Shown: one piece after another, positions 20,163 through 30,134 of the stretch
How positions within the stretch are numbered: position 1 is the first letter of the stretch
Layout: every line of letters starts with the position of its first letter
Assembly: GCA_937625935.1 (NCBI GenBank)
Contig: OW569359.1
Location: 186,001 to 250,000, forward strand
Direction: 5' to 3'
Origin: Tetramitus jugosus
Lineage: Eukaryota; Heterolobosea; Eutetramitea; Acrasida; Vahlkampfiidae
DNA: 64,000 bases
Notes under the pieces: generated by a model
Databases searched by the model: none
What the model saw: the letters and a program-made list of their open reading frames with translations, nothing else
Told to the model about the DNA's origin: nothing
Translations under genes and position numbers: made by a program

Positions 20163-20475
20163 TTGTGGAATTGGTAGCAGTGATTCCACCACGCAAGAAT
20201 GCACTGACTGGATCACCTCTGACATTGGAGAAGGGCAAAATGTTGGTTTTAGTGGAGTCAATAGCAGTAGTAGTAGCAGTAGCTGAGCTAGTAGTAGAAG
20301 TGGTGCTGATGGTGGATGATGTCATGTGAGGTTGAGTAGTGGGTCGATAGGGTTGATGATGATTCATTGGGGATGATGATGATGATGATGATGATGGCAT
20401 GAGTGGATGAGAGTTGACAAAACTTGATTTTCTCTTAATGTCATCATTGTTGGGCGATGATAATGGATGACTCAT
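18676..20475 (-). CDS. TRAPPC12: TRAPP complex subunit 12-like TPR protein
   Basis: Encodes 599 residues, ATG at 20475. The N-terminal ~130 residues and residues about 250-350 are Ser/Thr/Ala/Gly low complexity. The remainder is helical with TPR repeats: REYYLAQELLSQVVDRLEKA, GCLYLQSGIIMEAENIFNSLK, GYLLFSRGKTGDASREFACALEIDPDN, NNQAICLLHLCQLSKAIELLEDVI, then EVLVYNLCTLYDLEADPTSNEK near the end. The repeat order and the closing VYNLCTLYDLE block match TRAPPC12/TTC15 (human ending VLFNLCTMYELE). That subunit belongs to metazoan-type TRAPPIII, a Rab1 exchange-factor assembly acting in ER-Golgi transport and autophagy. Human TRAPPC12 is about 735 residues; the difference lies in the N-terminal region. 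Confidence 0.8.
20104..20165. repeat. TGTTGC/TGCTGT trinucleotide-type repeat
   Basis: Imperfect GCTGTT/GCTGCT repeat inside the TRAPPC12 N-terminal region. In the gene's minus-strand frame it encodes alternating Ala and Thr. The adjacent minus frame would read poly-Gln, and plus frames read poly-Cys or Val/Ala. Confidence 0.85.
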
Positions 20476-20641
20476 TGTTCCTCAATGATTTTTGTTGTTG
20501 TTTTTTTGTTGTTGTGTTTTTTTTTGTGCTGCTTTCAGAACGCTTTTCTCATCAACGCGCGAGATGATGTTTGAGAAGAATGTTCTGGTTGTATCAAAAA
20601 TTGAAGATATGTATTATTGGTAAGATGATGATTGGTTTCAA

Positions 20642-22847
20642 TTACAACATGAGGAACATTGGGTTTTCAATGTGAGTCTTGAATTCTTGCAACCATTGTG
20701 CACCGACTGCTCCGTCAACAACACGATGATCACAACTCAATGTGACCTTGACAGTTGTGACAACCTTGTACTTTTCAACTGGTTCGCCATCCTTTGGCTT
20801 GGCATCGTTTGGCACAACCTTTCTCTCTGCACCACCGACAGCCAAGATACAGGCTTGTGGTGGGTTGATGATAGCAGCAAACTCGGACACACCAAACATG
20901 CCCAAGTTGGAAATGGTAAATGTACCGCCTTGGAATTCGTGTGGTTGCAACTTGCCTGCTCTTGCGCGCTCAGCAAGACTCTTGACAGAGTTGGATATTT
21001 CAGCAAGACCCTTTTGTTCAGAGTTGAAAACGATTGGTGTGATCAAACCATTGTCGGTTTGAACAGCAACAGACACATCAACATTCTTATATTGTCTGAT
21101 GTGGGTGTCTCTCCATGAGCTGTTCACTTCTGGAACCTTCTTCATGGCCAAGGAAGCAGCCTTCACAATGAAATCGTTGACAGACAATTTGAATCCTCTC
21201 TTCTCACCAGCCTTGTTCAAGTCAGCACGTGCCTTCATCAAAGCATCCAACTCACACTCAACAGTCAAGTAGTAGTGAGGGATAGTTCTCTTACTCTCCA
21301 ACAATCTGTCAGCAATAATCTTTCTAACGTTGGAAACTGGAACATCAGTATATTCAGCAGTTTCAGCGGCAGAGACAGCCTTGGTTGGTTGAGCAGCAGC
21401 TGGTCTTTCAGCAACAGGTGCAGCGACAGCTTGCTTAGATCTTCCGCTGGAAATGAACTCTTCAACGTCAGCCTTCACAATACGGTTGTTTTCACCGGAT
21501 CCAGATCCGATTTGAGCCAAGTCAACACCTTGTTCGCTAGCAATCTTCTTTGCCAATGGACTGGCAAAAACTCTTCCAGTGGTGCTAGTAGCAGGCTTGG
21601 AGACAGCGGATGGTTGTGGAGCAGAGGTAGTAGTAGTGGATGGTGCGGATTCTTGGGCCTTTGGAGTAGTCTTAACAGCAACACCTCCAGTCTTGTATTG
21701 GCCAACACGAGAGAGATCTTCCTTGTTCTCAGCCAACAGAGCAATCACTTCACCCAAATCGACATCATTGGATCCCTCAGGCTTCAAGATTTGTGCCAAA
21801 TAACCAGTATCTTGGAATTCAAATTCAATGGTTGCCTTATCGGTTTCAACAGAGCACAAAACATCACCAGGCTCAATCTTATCACCAGGCTTGACACTCC
21901 ACTTCAAAATGTTACCCTTGGTCATTGTTGGTGAAAGAGCAGGCATCTTAATTTCGGAGATGCCCTCTGGAATGAAACCTTCGGATGATGAAGCAGCTGG
22001 AGAGGCTGATTCGCTAGTGGTGGTAGTAGTGGTAGTAGCAGCAGGAGTAGAGACAGAAGCACCAGAGACGAGTGATTCAACAGTCACATTTGCTGCCTTT
22101 GCAACATCTTCCTTATTCTCAGCAACAATAGCAATAGTTGCACCAACCAAAACATCCTTGGAGTTGTCTGGCATCAAAATCTTGGCGACATATCCCTCTT
22201 CTTGATACTCAAATTCCAACTTTGCCTTATCGGTCTCAATCTCACACAAGACATCACCAGGTCCAATCTTATCACCTTCCTTTACTCTCCAAGTGACGAT
22301 AGTTCCCTTGTCCATGGTTGGAGACAATGCTGGCATTTTCATCTCAGAAACTATTGTTGTTGTTGATCATTTATTGTTATGGATGGATGATCATTAATCA
22401 TTCATTGATAAAATGTTTGTAGAGATCAACACGAAAACAAATCAAAAGGTGAGTCTCAGTCATCATGACGACAACATGTGAAAAAAACAACAGTGACACA
22501 ATTTGGAAAGATCGACGTCATTTGCAACCGATCACCCAAATGAGACAACAACAACAATGAAAAAAAAACAAGAGAGAGGTGAGATACGAACGTCCACTTG
22601 GCAAAGCAGTGCTATAGCTTCTGACAATCATGTTGACATTGTGAGAGATCAATTGCTTTGAGTGAGAAAAATGAGAGTTGATCTTGTGTTGTTGATGAAC
22701 AACAGGTATGACAACACCATAAGCCTTCTTTTGTGGTTGATTGTGGACAAGAGTGGATGCAGTGCAAGAGGTGGTTGATTTGTTGCTACGGATCAACTTT
22801 TGCACGGATTGTTTGGCTCTTGGGTGACTGATGACTCTTCTCAACAT
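20642..22847 (-). CDS. DLAT: Mitochondrial pyruvate dehydrogenase E2 (two exons)
   Basis: Exons 22592-22847 and 20642-22350 are joined across a 241-nt intron, giving 654 residues. The acceptor (AATAG) fixes the phase; the only compatible donors are weak (GTTCGT chosen, GTGGAC second choice), although a better-looking GTATCT sits 4 nt further but is out of frame. The N-terminus (MLRRVISHPRAK...) is Arg-rich and unacidic, typical of a mitochondrial presequence. Two lipoyl domains follow with lipoylated lysines in ETDKA at about residues 127 and 257, then a peripheral-subunit-binding domain (ASPLAKKIASEQGVDLAQI) and the acyltransferase core ending in SCDHRVVDGAVG with the catalytic HRxxxDG. It transfers acetyl groups to CoA in the matrix. 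Confidence 0.95.
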
Positions 22848-23124
22848 GGTTATTTGACGACAGTTGCTTTTTTTTTCGTGTGGTGCTGTGGATGATGCTA
22901 AATATTTCACAACCAGAGGATTTTTTGTCGTTGTGGCGTGTGAATGGGTGTGGAAACGTGGTGACGCGGAATTAGCGGAATAACATTGGTTGGATACCGA
23001 ACGCGCATTTCTTCTGTTCTGAAATTCCCTTCTCGATACAACCTGAATACAACTCAGAATGAAGAACTAAATTGTATTCTCGACAAGGCTCTCGATGAGA
23101 TTAAGAAGGGAAGCATCATTCCCG

Positions 23125-26100
23125 CTATGAGTTTGAGTAAAACATGGAGGACTTCGAAACCAGTTCTGGTATTAACATTGGTTTCCTGGTTGCTTTTCTA
23201 AGCAAGTTCGAAGATTCTTGTGACTTTGGTTCACTAATCATAGGAAAAAGTTTCTTTGGTTCTAGATTAAATTTTGAGGCCTTAGTTTTAGGAATCCAAG
23301 AGGTACGAGAGGTGGAATGTTCTGAAATCTTCTCCTCCTTTAATACTAGAATATTCATCTGATCCTTCTTTGAGAGTTTGTATTCAAAGATGTCAGAAGA
23401 GGATTTCTGGCGAAGATTATACGAGTTGGTTGTCTTCATAAATCTCTTGATGACTTCATCAAGAGTTTCAACATCACCATCCTTTGTCCATGGGTCCTCG
23501 ATGACTTGATCAAAAGCTAATCCTGCCCGAAATGTAGAGGGACTACTCTTCACTGTTCTCAAACTATCTCGGGTTGTGCTACTCGAACCATTCTTCTCCC
23601 ACCACATGTTAATTGAGGATGTGTCAGATCTAGCTGTATTCGGTAATGAATTGCCCTTGAAGTGACTATGAAAAAAATCATGTGCGGACCATGTACTTTC
23701 ATTCACTGGTGCAGTAAAATGATCAGAACTACTGGTATTAAGTTGAGATAGAGAAGGGACTTGTATTCTCCTGAGTCTTTCTCCTTCTTCGAACAGCCTT
23801 TCGAAATTTGACCTCTTTGAATCTTCAAGAATCATATGATTTTCTATCTCTTCAATGAATTCTTCGTCACTCCTTGAAGTACCATTAGATGAGTATTCTA
23901 AAGAGTTGAAAGCATCTTCTGATAGATGGTTCGATTGAGACAGTGGTTTGTCAATGTTGGGCACTTTCCCAGGATCAGGTGCTGTTACAGATCCTCTGAT
24001 TAAGTCTTCAGCAAATTGAAGCAACTTACTCCATGTGTGTTGAGAAAGACCGTGTCTAGTGTCCACTTCTTTGTTCTCCCTCTTCATAAACTTCTGACCA
24101 AGAAATTCCTCTTTCTCTTTCATCAGTTCTATATGAGTCAAACTATTCTTTCGAACAAATCTCCTTACACCACATGGACCTCCGCCTTGGCCTTTGGAAA
24201 GTACTTCGGTTGCACTGTTGCAGTTTTCCTCTTTGCCAATATTCATACTCATGAAAATTCTCAAGAGGTCTTGCGGATTGATACCATTTCGTTTTCTGAA
24301 CAAACCCTTTGGAGTACCAGTAATACTATGATTCAGTATTCCAAGAATAGGGTTTTCTCTCTTGCCAACATCATATCCTCCCTTGATGTCAGAGATTAGG
24401 CGATTTAAAATGGTTCGTTCGAGAACGAACTTATCACTCTGCATCAGCAAACTCAGAAATGACTGCCTGATATTATTGTCACTTCTAAAGTTATCGATTA
24501 TTCGTACTACCTTGGCATCAAGCTCTGGATTTTGAGCGATGGTGTTCTTGGCTATTACTTTCTGAGACGTTGGAGTCTCTGAGTGACCTACACCATGTGG
24601 TTCTTCTGAAGATTCCTGTATGCTATCGTCCCCAACCATTTGAACTACACTATCAATTGGTAACTCACCTACTGAATACACCTTTTCAATCGGTGGGGGA
24701 ATTTGAAAAAGGACTTCTATGACAGGATCAAGAAGTTTTTCATCTTTGATCACTTCTTTTGTAGACGGTTTGTGTTTAGTTTTTCCCTTTCGAGTGGGGC
24801 TCCTTGGTGACTTATTAGCAGATATGGATTTGAAAGGAGCATTTCTCGGTGATGTCTGAAGGACCTTCTTGGGAGCAATGGGCTTATCAGGCTTCAAATG
24901 ATTTCTCTTCTTCCTCTTCTTCTTCCTCTCTGGAGCTGATAGAAATGGATGCGTAAATTCTTTAAGCATTTTCTTCTTGTTAGTCAACCTGTCAACATAT
25001 TGTTGGTTGATGTGTTTCCTGATTATCTTTGGCAAGGTGTCATCCAAAAACACCTTCTGGAACAGAATATCCAGAAACAGAATATATTCTTTCTTCTCTG
25101 TAGATTCACACCATATATCAGCTACTTCAAATACTGCATCATAGAAGAGAGAATAATTCATGTTGTGATATCCCCTGGAGTCAACTCTCCAATCTTTCTC
25201 CGCGTTCCGTCTGGCGTCCTCCAGAGTCTTTCCGGCATTGTCTGGCATGAGTGCAGTGTAAATTGCCATGGTCAAACTCATGTATGTCATCTTACTAACC
25301 AATGATTCATCACCTTTCATTTTGATTGTTGCTTCCCACCAGTGTCGAATGATTGTACTGACAGTAGGATCCTCCCGTATCTCATTCCTTTTTCGAATAT
25401 TCTCGTCGCTGTACATGTCAATATTACCTTGGTCATGGTAGTGCACAGTTATCGATTGCTTCTCGGTTGTCAATAATTGAGTTTTAATGTTCCGCTTGGC
25501 ACACAGTTTCACAATTGCTTCTCGCACTTGGGAGTATCTTTCCTTCATTCGATTTTCGTCTGATTTCGTCCACATCCCTGCTTTTACTGCCAATCTAATT
25601 TTCGTTAGATTACCATCTTCTTCCATGTTTTGTTCATTATCATTATTGTTACTACTCCCCTCTCTATCCTTCAAGGTTCTCTTCTTCCTTCTGGAATTCG
25701 AACTCGCTACTTTTTCACTCGATGCACATTTTGATGCGTCAGGGTTTACAGTATTCTCTGGCGTTTGTGTCTCTTCTCTATCTTCCCACGTTTTAAACGG
25801 CGAGTCACTTCGAGACACCAATCCCATCATATTTGATTCTGCAGATCCAGATCGATGTTGATTCAGTACTTTAGAGCTTATCTCTATTGAATGTAAAGAA
25901 TGTTCATCAGTAAACTTCGGGACTTCTGATGTGGCGTCTTTGTGTGTTTGTTGCTGTTCATCGAGCAGCGTAAGAAAAGTGTCTTCTCTCTCGAGATCAT
26001 CCTCCCCATTTGTCAAAGTCGAAGACAGCGGTTTGTTGACAAGTGAGAATTCAAGAGAATTCTCAATCTCCTCCAGCCTCTTTGTGTTGTTCGAGTGCCT

Positions 26101-26220
26101 CGTATCACTGATGATATAGGTCCAAAGATAAGGTCGCTCATCCAAGTTCTCTCCATCGGATAGCCCCTGAACTATCGGCCCAGCCAATGGTGAATCCAGT
26201 TGGAATTCATTCTGTTGCAT
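23125..26220 (-). CDS. Large uncharacterised protein
   Basis: Encodes 1,031 residues from the ATG at 26220. The frame is open to 26271, but only with a TTG; another ATG (26284-26286) is out of frame, so a short first exon is possible. The one clearly folded part is about residues 215-420: a helical block containing YMSLTMAIYTALMP, then EKDWRVDSRGYHNMNYSLFYD and VFEVADIWCES and EYILFLDILFQKVF. That spacing (DW..D..G...M....F...VFE.ADIW) resembles a domain I associate with uncharacterised proteins of flagellated protists, from memory only. A Lys/Arg-rich segment and a long Ser/Glu-rich disordered C-terminus follow. No enzymatic motif or membrane segment. Function unknown. Confidence 0.65.
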   Translation of the reverse strand: MQQNEFQLDSPLAGPIVQGLSDGENLDERPYLWTYIISDTRHSNNTKRLEEIENSLEFSLVNKPLSSTLTNGEDDLEREDTFLTLLDEQQQTHKDATSEVPKFTDEHSLHSIEISSKVLNQHRSGSAESNMMGLVSRSDSPFKTWEDREETQTPENTVNPDASKCASSEKVASSNSRRKKRTLKDREGSSNNNDNEQNMEEDGNLTKIRLAVKAGMWTKSDENRMKERYSQVREAIVKLCAKRNIKTQLLTTEKQSITVHYHDQGNIDMYSDENIRKRNEIREDPTVSTIIRHWWEATIKMKGDESLVSKMTYMSLTMAIYTALMPDNAGKTLEDARRNAEKDWRVDSRGYHNMNYSLFYDAVFEVADIWCESTEKKEYILFLDILFQKVFLDDTLPKIIRKHINQQYVDRLTNKKKMLKEFTHPFLSAPERKKKRKKRNHLKPDKPIAPKKVLQTSPRNAPFKSISANKSPRSPTRKGKTKHKPSTKEVIKDEKLLDPVIEVLFQIPPPIEKVYSVGELPIDSVVQMVGDDSIQESSEEPHGVGHSETPTSQKVIAKNTIAQNPELDAKVVRIIDNFRSDNNIRQSFLSLLMQSDKFVLERTILNRLISDIKGGYDVGKRENPILGILNHSITGTPKGLFRKRNGINPQDLLRIFMSMNIGKEENCNSATEVLSKGQGGGPCGVRRFVRKNSLTHIELMKEKEEFLGQKFMKRENKEVDTRHGLSQHTWSKLLQFAEDLIRGSVTAPDPGKVPNIDKPLSQSNHLSEDAFNSLEYSSNGTSRSDEEFIEEIENHMILEDSKRSNFERLFEEGERLRRIQVPSLSQLNTSSSDHFTAPVNESTWSAHDFFHSHFKGNSLPNTARSDTSSINMWWEKNGSSSTTRDSLRTVKSSPSTFRAGLAFDQVIEDPWTKDGDVETLDEVIKRFMKTTNSYNLRQKSSSDIFEYKLSKKDQMNILVLKEEKISEHSTSRTSWIPKTKASKFNLEPKKLFPMISEPKSQESSNLLRKATRKPMLIPELVSKSSMFYSNS

Positions 26221-26335
26221 CTGATCCTCGCCTCCAATAACTTTTTTATCCCGAACCGCCGTAGCTGACAAAAAGTGGCCGACATTTCGGAGAAGAGAGG
26301 CAAGTTTATTACACTATTGTTTCTGGCGACACTTG

Positions 26336-27778
26336 TTACTCCTTCAGCTGATATTTGCTTGGTCTGGGATTTTCAGCTCTCTCTCTCTTGACCAATCCAG
26401 CGAGGGCAGTCAACTCGTGTAGTTGCCAAGAAGAGTTGATCGAAACGTCAGCTACACCGGTTCTACGAATCGCCAAAGCATGACCACCAATGAAGCCAAA
26501 TGCCTTGGCCACATCATTAGCCAACACACGAACATATGTTCCCGATGAACAAGACACAATCATTCTCACATCTCTTGGATCGTCCTCTGGTTTCCTGTCC
26601 ACAATCTCAAACGATCGAATTGTAATCGTTCTTGATGGTAGGGAGAGCTGAGACAATGCAAAATCTCTTCTCTTTCCTTCCTTCAAGTGAGCCACCTTGT
26701 ACAATCTCTTTCCATCTACCTTAATGGCCGAGTAGAGTGGTATTTGCTGTGACACTTCACCCACAAATCTCTCATTGACCAATTGTTTGAGTGCAGTGTG
26801 AGATGGATCACTGAGCAATAGTTTTTGAATCTTTTCTTGAATCTTGACATCCACAGCATTCACAGCAGTGGCTCCGTCCATGCTCTCTGTCAATTCTCCG
26901 AACCTTGTGATAAACTCGTAGGATTTTCCAGCGGCTTGCATCTGAGTAAGACTCTTTGTCGCATCGTTGCAACCAATGAGAATGAGTCCAGTGGCCAATG
27001 GATCCAACGTACCGCAATGTCCCACTTTTTTCACATTAAACACCTTTTTCATGATATGAATCAAATCATAGGAAGAATAGTCGGACGGTTTATCCACTGG
27101 AATCAAAATGTTATCGAGTGGCCATTGAGAGATGGGCAGGTGCTGAAACACGTCCTTGGAAGCAATCAGAGGAGGTCGAACAACCTTTTTTGTTGGTGTT
27201 CTGTTCGATTGATATTGAATGCCATAGGAACCAGATCTTCTATTATTGTTATTATTGTTATTGTTATAATTTTGATAATGACTATTGTTGTTGTTGTGAT
27301 TGTAGTTGTTATTGCTTCTATCTCCTTGACTTCTGTTATAACTACTACTACTACCACTACTACTATTACTATTATAGTTGGTACTATTGTTAAAATTTGA
27401 CATGTTATTGAGAGTGTAGGGATGACTTGCACTAAAGTTTTTGCTGCTCTGTTGATTATTGTAGCGACTGTTGCTATGGTTGCTATAGTTGCTATAGTTG
27501 TTATTATTATTGACTGTTGACTTGGTGTTTTGATGTGTGCTAGATTCATCAAATGGTCCGGTATAGTCAACTTCATTCATTGCTTGTCTGGTTTTTCTCA
27601 TGACACCCGTGTATCGACCACCATTGTGATTGTTGTCGGAACCATTGTTGTTGTCATTATTGTGGCCATATGAATAGGAACGGAGTGCTGGTTGATTGAC
27701 GCACAAGTAGTTGTGGTGTACTTTCAAAGTCAGGTTATTGTGTGCTGCTCGCAGCTTCAACGATTGCAGAATCATCAT
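26336..27778 (-). CDS. TruB-family tRNA pseudouridine-55 synthase, probably mitochondrial
   Basis: Encodes 480 residues. The first ATG is at 27778 (a second at 27775); a longer frame begins with TTG. The N-terminus (MMILQSLKLRAAHNNLTLKVHHNY) lacks acidic residues and fits a mitochondrial presequence. About 150 residues of Asn/Ser/Tyr-rich low complexity precede the TruB domain: IPVDKPSDYSSYDLIHIMK, VKKVGHCGTLDPLATGLILIG with the catalytic Asp in GTLDPLATG, YEFITRFGELTESMDGA, QQIPLYSAIKVDGKRLYKVA and VSCSSGTYVRVLANDVAK. The family isomerises U55 in the tRNA T loop. No PUA domain is obvious after the core, unlike Cbf5/dyskerin, which argues for a Pus4/TruB type. Confidence 0.9.
   Translation of the reverse strand: MMILQSLKLRAAHNNLTLKVHHNYLCVNQPALRSYSYGHNNDNNNGSDNNHNGGRYTGVMRKTRQAMNEVDYTGPFDESSTHQNTKSTVNNNNNYSNYSNHSNSRYNNQQSSKNFSASHPYTLNNMSNFNNSTNYNSNSSSGSSSSYNRSQGDRSNNNYNHNNNNSHYQNYNNNNNNNNRRSGSYGIQYQSNRTPTKKVVRPPLIASKDVFQHLPISQWPLDNILIPVDKPSDYSSYDLIHIMKKVFNVKKVGHCGTLDPLATGLILIGCNDATKSLTQMQAAGKSYEFITRFGELTESMDGATAVNAVDVKIQEKIQKLLLSDPSHTALKQLVNERFVGEVSQQIPLYSAIKVDGKRLYKVAHLKEGKRRDFALSQLSLPSRTITIRSFEIVDRKPEDDPRDVRMIVSCSSGTYVRVLANDVAKAFGFIGGHALAIRRTGVADVSINSSWQLHELTALAGLVKRERAENPRPSKYQLKE
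27235..27400. repeat. ATT/GTT (Asn-codon) low-complexity tract
   Basis: Imperfect trinucleotide runs within the TruB gene. Read on the minus strand they give Asn, Ser and Tyr runs, expanding the linker between the presequence and the catalytic domain. Confidence 0.8.
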
Positions 27779-27960
27779 CCTTCTCTTCCTTTTTTGATTG
27801 TTTGTGTGAAAAATCAAATGCTTGAAGTTGAATCTTCAAGAAGAATAAAAAAATAGCCGAACCTCCGCCAAACAAAATTCCAGAAGTTGCTTGCACATAG
27901 GAAAAAGAAGAACAAGATCGATTGAAGTTACTGTGAACCAAACAAAACAGCAACAATAGA

Positions 27961-28407
27961 ATGGAGCAACCAGTTGCATTTATTACAATTGTCAATTCCT
28001 TGTTTGATCAAATTATGAAACATGGTGAATTAACAGATGAGATTCTGCGAGAACTCAATGTGCTCTTTCCGACTGTTCTTGTTGGAGCTTTGGAAATATT
28101 GGACAAGAATAATGTGATCATGTTGAAAGCGATGCCGTCTGGGCGTACTCTTTTTGTTGTCAAGTCCTCTGGGCGGAGTTTTAATAAGAAGCGCCAAAAT
28201 ATGCCATCTACGACGGGGAGTGTATCTGATTCATACAAATGCTTGAGCTTAAAGTTCTGTACTTGTCAAAGCTTCATTTTTCAGATTGTGAACAAGAGAG
28301 AGTCCATTTATTGCAAACATCTCTTGGCCGTACGAATTGCTCAAGCTTTAGGCAGCTATACTGAGCAGACAATCACAGATATGGAATTTGCAAGTCATGC
28401 TGTTTAG
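27961..28407 (+). CDS. ZSWIM7: ZSWIM7/SWS1 homologue
   Basis: A 148-residue single-exon gene, close to the ~140 residues of human ZSWIM7. The N-terminal half is helical (ILRELNVLFPTVLVGALEILDKNNV). The C-terminal half is a SWIM zinc-binding domain with C100-x-C102 (FCTCQSF) and C118-x-H120 (IYCKHLLAVRIAQALG), the CxCxnCxH signature and the typical KHLLAVRLA extension. SWS1 pairs with a RAD51 paralogue-like partner in the Shu complex and supports RAD51-dependent homologous recombination and meiosis in the nucleus. It is divergent from the TruB gene with about 180 bp between starts. Length and domain order leave little doubt. Confidence 0.88.
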   Translation: MEQPVAFITIVNSLFDQIMKHGELTDEILRELNVLFPTVLVGALEILDKNNVIMLKAMPSGRTLFVVKSSGRSFNKKRQNMPSTTGSVSDSYKCLSLKFCTCQSFIFQIVNKRESIYCKHLLAVRIAQALGSYTEQTITDMEFASHAV

Positions 28408-28528
28408 AAGTAGCATGCATATCACTTACACGTGAACTATTATTCTCTCCTTTGTCAAGCAGGATTAAAATTCCGGTTCCGAAACTGGTGATCCAAAATA
28501 TATGGCGCCATTTTCCTGATGTACGGAA

Positions 28529-29842
28529 ATGCATGGTAATCGCGCACCAACAACTATGACAAAGTGTGAACATGTTGAAAATGCTAATCATCAAGTCAAT
28601 TGTACTATTGCGAATGTAAATAACAATACTGAAGAGGATACGTCTAATACTACTCCTCAACAGCCTCCAACAACAATAAATCCCACCATCTCCATGATTT
28701 GTCAGCCATCTTCAGCAATAACAACAAATGCGAATGCTTCCACTGAGAACTCATCCGCGCGAGATAAGTTCTTGACACCCAAGACAAATCGGTTTCGGAG
28801 CAGCTACAGTCCTTCCCCATCGACTCCTCAAGATGGAAGAAGCCGAGAAACACCAATTTCTCCCATGACCGACTTGTACATGAACTGGACAAGATCTTTA
28901 ATAAGAAAGCGGAACAACAGAGAAGACTTAATTGAAAGGTATGAAAGCTCTCCTATGGGAAGTGCTCCAAAAACACCTGGAATGCATGAGCGAGCACCTG
29001 TTCGAGGATCGACACAACTCTTCTCTCAAACACCGTCTTTGTCTGGTACGAAGAGTAGAGACTTGAATCATTTTGCGACTGACATACTAGATCGGATGCA
29101 CTTGGGAAACAACAAACCCAGCTCAAATGACAATAATGAATTGGAAGAGTTTCATCTGCATAACTTGAACCGCATTCAGAATCGAAGCACTGCTGCTGCA
29201 TTATTCTATGATCTCATTAGGAGGGAGAAGGACAACACGAACGTTGGTGAACAACCTACATTTCATAACATGGAGGAGGAACCACAACTTCATTCTGTTA
29301 AACAATCTAATTTTGAACTAGAGAAACAATTAAGTAAACTCTCGATGAGTTTGCTCCAAACAGAAAAGGAGTTGAGCATTTGTAAAGAGGAATTCAACAC
29401 CTATCGTAACGAGGTAACACTGAAGAAAACTGTCGAAAGCGATCAGAGTGCATCGAAATCTCATCCATCGATCGTAAATGAAAAAGAGGAGAGTTTCCAA
29501 TTGGGAGATATCAACGAGAGTAAGAAATTGAATGAATCGAGCATAGTGGAAGGGGTTCCGAAGCTGTTTGAAGTGCTTCACCTCACGCAGAATATGCTCG
29601 GAGAGATTCGAGAATTAGAAAGAAAGTATCAAACACTTGTCCCTCACACTCCTTCGAAGGTTGAGAAAGTGTCCAATTCGGAACATCTCTTGAGATCTCC
29701 AGATCTTCCAAACTCCTTTAGGATGGATTTCAGAGACAATGTGTCGGAAGCCAGTGGTAGTGGAAGCGTGTCAGATCTATTCCTGTGTTTCCTGTTTGCA
29801 GGTGCTGTGTTGCTGGTGACCCTTCTGATTCAAAGGCTCTGA
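28529..29842 (+). CDS. Predicted tail-anchored coiled-coil protein
   Basis: Encodes 437 residues from the ATG at 28529. Most of the N-terminal half is Thr/Ser/Asn/Pro-rich with repeated SP/TP dipeptides (possible proline-directed kinase sites). A short basic-aromatic segment (LYMNWTRSLIRKRNNREDLI, about residues 118-137) stands out. Residues about 255-310 and 345-370 form heptad-like helices (NFELEKQLSKLSMSLLQTEKEL; LHLTQNMLGEIRELERKYQ). The final 20 residues are a single hydrophobic span (LFLCFLFAGAVLLVTLLIQ) with only RL after it: a C-tail anchor. The layout suits an organelle or nuclear-envelope adaptor, but I recognise no family. Confidence 0.7.
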   Translation: MHGNRAPTTMTKCEHVENANHQVNCTIANVNNNTEEDTSNTTPQQPPTTINPTISMICQPSSAITTNANASTENSSARDKFLTPKTNRFRSSYSPSPSTPQDGRSRETPISPMTDLYMNWTRSLIRKRNNREDLIERYESSPMGSAPKTPGMHERAPVRGSTQLFSQTPSLSGTKSRDLNHFATDILDRMHLGNNKPSSNDNNELEEFHLHNLNRIQNRSTAAALFYDLIRREKDNTNVGEQPTFHNMEEEPQLHSVKQSNFELEKQLSKLSMSLLQTEKELSICKEEFNTYRNEVTLKKTVESDQSASKSHPSIVNEKEESFQLGDINESKKLNESSIVEGVPKLFEVLHLTQNMLGEIRELERKYQTLVPHTPSKVEKVSNSEHLLRSPDLPNSFRMDFRDNVSEASGSGSVSDLFLCFLFAGAVLLVTLLIQRL

Positions 29843-30134
29843 GGTTTTGTCACTATTCATCAATAAAGGAGAATATGCGACACCGGGACGAAACAAAGTT
29901 ACAGCGTTTATTGTCTGTGCTTAGGTCACAATTAACGGGGTCATCATATATAAATTATTCGGTTTCATTATTGTGGTAATCGTGTGTATTGTTGTTGATA
30001 TCCATCACTTCATAGAATCAAATCAATTATTATCTTACTACTATTCTAAGAATGCATGAAAATAGAGCGAGAAGCCATATAAAAACTCCTTAGGTCTCAT
30101 TCTACAGTACACTTTGATCATTTTGATAATGAAA

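Noticed and set aside
20070-20261. Poly-Gln minus-strand frame
   Set aside because: An out-of-frame reading of the repeat inside TRAPPC12; the Ala/Thr frame joins the conserved TPR region.
22986-23201. Plus-strand open frame with protein-like middle part between PDH E2 and the large orphan
   Set aside because: No ATG start, and it overlaps the 3' end of the minus-strand gene; no splice signals found. Probably chance.
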